Shown here: positions 61,395 to 64,000 of the stretch, piece by piece
Layout of the letters: every line of letters starts with the position of its first letter
Position numbering within the stretch: the stretch's first letter is position 1
NCBI RefSeq assembly: GCF_009870125.1
Contig: NC_046681.1
Coordinates: 6,895,001 to 6,959,000 of the forward strand
Length of the DNA: 64,000 nt
From: Drosophila pseudoobscura
Taxonomy: Eukaryota > Arthropoda > Insecta > Diptera > Drosophilidae
Reading direction: 5' to 3'
Notes under the pieces: generated by a model
Seen by the model: only the letters and a program-made list of their open reading frames with translations
Database searches by the model: none
Told to the model about the DNA's origin: nothing
Program-made: the position numbers and the translations under genes

Positions 61395-63223
61395 CTGTGG
61401 AGTAGACGAAACAGAAATGAAGTGGGGATTACGATTATGGCAATTGTAAAAATTGTGAATAATAATAATAGTACGGCATAAATATGGCCATAATCTGGGG
61501 AGGGGGAGGGGGGCGGATTCAGTTACAGTCACAGTTTGGACAGTTGGCGGGAAATCATTTACGAAACCATAAACGAGTCAATCGCAATTAAGCAGAGCAG
61601 AGCAGAGCGGAGCACAAAATGTTCACCTTTCCAATTGCATTTTAAAATATGCAAAAATTCCCGCCCCTCTACCGTGATCTATTTTTTTCCTGGCCTGAAA
61701 CTTCCGCAGTGTACGGCCGGGCCGGGCCAGACCAAGCCAAGCCCCGGCCAACACAACAACAACAGAAATCGTAATAAAACCTGGAACGGGTTCAGCAATC
61801 ATAAACTTGTTGTGCAGACGGACAGATCGGTGCGGAACGGAGGAGGGGGGAGACGCTGGCAGGTGACCAACAGCATTTCAACGGAAAATTGTCAATGAAC
61901 AACCCACCGAAACCCCAGACAAACCCCAACCCCCAGCCCGACATGAGCAATTGTATTATAAGTTATATCTCTATCTCTGCACACTCTGAAACAGATATAG
62001 ATGCACAGATACACAAATACATATCCATAAGGCGCTTTGGCATTTTGTTAAACAATTAAATGCAATTTAACAGCAACAACAACTAAAGCAAACAACAAAC
62101 AGTTTTAAAAATAGTTGACTCAGCCCCGGGCCAAGGTGCTTTCAGGCTGGGTTTCGGTTTGATTTGCTGACCGGCCGGCTTTTGATAGCCGCAGTCCCCC
62201 GCCCTGCTCTGCCCTCCTCCTGGTCGATTCGTGGTGGACACGGCCCAGCAATTCCATTTTGTGGTTTATTAAGCGTGACTCCGTGGACAACGGTTCCAGC
62301 AGCAGGTACGCCAAAAAAACAATCGGAAACCCACAATAAATACATCAAAAGTGGAGTAAAATATTGCCTGTTATTGGAACAACCTCAGCCTGATTTGCCT
62401 AGAGATAGTGGCATAAAATGGAGTATGTCCCACACTTGCCATTCTTCCTGGGGGAGTGGATCCGCTATGATTCATTCATTCAGCAGCGAATTACCGACAT
62501 GATCTTGGGCCCCTTTGGGCCATTGTGTTGGTTCCGCATTCAACTTTTGAACCCCAACCGCAGGTGGAGGCCTGGTCGGCGGGGGTCACACAACCAGAAC
62601 ACAGTTTTCGGAACCAGCAAAAACATGGCGCAGAGCAAGAGATGAGCTCAAAGGCACAGCATGATATCATTGTGGTGCTTTATTGTCTCCGGCTGGCCTG
62701 TCCGTCACTTTCGCAGGAAATGAGGCAAGCACAGGCTTCGGAAGAGCCAACTCCAGGGACGGGACGGGCGGGAGGGGACGGGACCCCGGGACGGGGCCAA
62801 ACATTCCATCATGGAGGAGACCTCTGTCAGATGCCCATGGAACATGCCGCGACTTATAATTAAATAACAAATTTGAATGCTCGCCAGGCAGAAAGGCAGA
62901 AGGCGGTTCCAGTTAATAATTAATTGACATTTAGCAAAGAATTTCAAATGTATGGCAGGCTGTCGAAATTCGCACAATTTGGGTTTTATTAATGCTTGAT
63001 TTATGGTACGGCCTCGCGGCTTTTTTCGGGTGCCTGCGAACATGTGCTTCTGATTGACTTTCGAGCGTTAAAATTTGAAATCTCCAGCAAGGCCCAAGTG
63101 CTAGCGACTCGGCTTAGAGCCAAGCGGCGGACTTGTGTGGCCAAAAGCTAAAGCCTCCGCATTGGTATGGCGGCATGCTCGAGATCCCCATGAGATGGAT
63201 CAGCCCAGATCTCTAGTATAATG

Positions 63224-63760
63224 TCGATTAATCTACCGGATAGGAGCTGAGGGATTCAGGGGAGATGGCAGTAGATTATGCAGGAGACAATCCTGAGATC
63301 ATTGCCTATTTCTACCCGTCTTGTGAAGAGATTTACCCAGAGACATTGCAGATACTTATAGTAGATACATCTAAGGGTTTAACTGATCTCAGGATGTATC
63401 CTGTCTTTAAACGTACATATTCTACATATCCATCTTCAGATCGTTAACGATTCATGCACATACAGATAGATTTACGAAGGAACCCCTCTAATAAAAGTGG
63501 CTTCTGTTATTAGAATCTCCCAATGTACTCCCAACCTCTCTGTAATTTCGACAATTTCAGCTTACTTAGGAAATTCTACTTATTCTACAATATTCTACTT
63601 AGGAGATTCTGTGATTTCTTTCTACGCACCTATCATTTTTGAAGGCACTTTGCAAGTAAATATTAGACAGATCCCACGAATTACATAGAACGACGAGATT
63701 AATGACGAATTACAAGAAGAATGCCACAATATTATAGAAACTCGATTAATCTACCGGATA
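63224..63760. repeat. Direct 19-bp repeat bounding an AT-rich segment
   Basis: The word TCGATTAATCTACCGGATA occurs exactly at 63224-63242 and at 63742-63760, 518 bases apart in the same orientation. The segment between is AT-rich, with repeated TTCTAC and GGAGATTCT-like words and short open frames that match no family I recognise. It could be a decayed mobile element or a local duplication. Confidence 0.6.
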
Positions 63761-64000
63761 AATGATTTGTCATTTAAAAATTCAATTAAACTGAAAAGGG
63801 ATTGCCATGCCCCTACTTTAGTATAGAACTGTTTGTACCATTATTATTAATACTATATAAGGGACTAGTTGAAGCACTAGCAATCTTTATAAGCCGGAAC
63901 AAACAGAGCTAAGGGCTTGAGTTCTAAGCGATGCCGGCGGACGTTCAGTTGCTCTTCTAATGGCAGGCCATTAGATGACCGATCACTAGAGGAAGGAAAC

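Larger units (their letters stand above)
48500..64000. other. Spire 5' intron region; mostly noncoding
   Basis: About 15.5 kb upstream of the second KIND exon shows no complete gene on either strand. It holds two candidate small spire exons (listed separately), many short tandem arrays, a poly-G run at 51272-51298, a (TA)n run at 50928-50965 and an AT-rich block at 55.33-55.83 kb. The last 800 bases are AT-rich with a 19-bp repeated word. The expected KIND opening (a SEEQAWAL-type motif) was searched for on the minus strand and not found. Confidence 0.5.

Noticed and set aside
1..64000. Search for tRNA, microRNA (including mir-1), CRISPR, and transposase or reverse transcriptase genes
   Set aside because: No B-box word in a tRNA context, no known microRNA seed hairpin, no spaced direct repeats, and no catalytic motifs of mobile elements were seen.

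Overview
The window is Drosophila nuclear DNA. Short GT-AG introns, opa-like CAG/CAT repeats, housekeeping promoter words and four clearly insect gene models show this. Dispersed words such as TACGAGTA/TACTCGTA and many short period-6 tandem repeats in the noncoding DNA suggest the obscura group, but that is an inference and I cannot name a species. Three genes are recognisable orthologues: RtGEF (the fly Pix Rho/Rac exchange factor), La (La autoantigen-like RNA chaperone) and spire (actin nucleator). The fourth is an unnamed membrane protein.

Layout: (1) 1-2.28 kb, upstream DNA with a GC-rich block at about 600-900. (2) 2.28-7.03 kb, plus strand: a six-exon, 593-residue type I membrane protein with a signal peptide, an FN3-like region, a ZP-N-like module and one transmembrane helix. 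(3) 7.05-15.9 kb, gene-poor DNA with many tandem repeats. (4) 16.6-26.15 kb, minus strand: RtGEF, whose phases give three predicted C-termini: a coiled-coil form (957 aa), an early-stop form (918 aa) and a form using one 2.5-kb terminal exon (1243 aa) in place of the Pix tail. (5) 26.2-31.4 kb, probable 5' noncoding DNA of RtGEF. (6) 31.69-32.93 kb, plus strand: La, two exons, 392 aa, with a Motif-1-type promoter. (7) 34.55-48.50 kb, minus strand: fourteen exons of spire, in frame throughout (836 codons), running from the second half of the KIND domain through the WH2 cluster, Spir box and modified FYVE finger to the stop; an alternative first exon at 39.25 kb would give a 661-aa form without KIND and most WH2 repeats. 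(8) 48.5-64 kb, spire 5' intron DNA with two weaker candidate exons and repeats; the start of KIND and the spire start codon were not found and probably lie beyond the right edge.

RtGEF and spire are both cytoskeletal regulators (Rac/Cdc42-PAK-GIT signalling and actin nucleation). La is a housekeeping RNA-binding protein between them. There is no operon logic: the membrane gene and RtGEF converge, RtGEF and La diverge, and La and spire converge with polyadenylation signals only about 65 bp apart.

Most novelty candidates lie in RtGEF (alternative terminal exon with a Cys-rich tail, and an exon open in two frames), in the ZP-N-only membrane protein, and in the short repeated words of the noncoding DNA. 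All exon boundaries were assigned by hand from splice consensus and codon phase, without transcript evidence.
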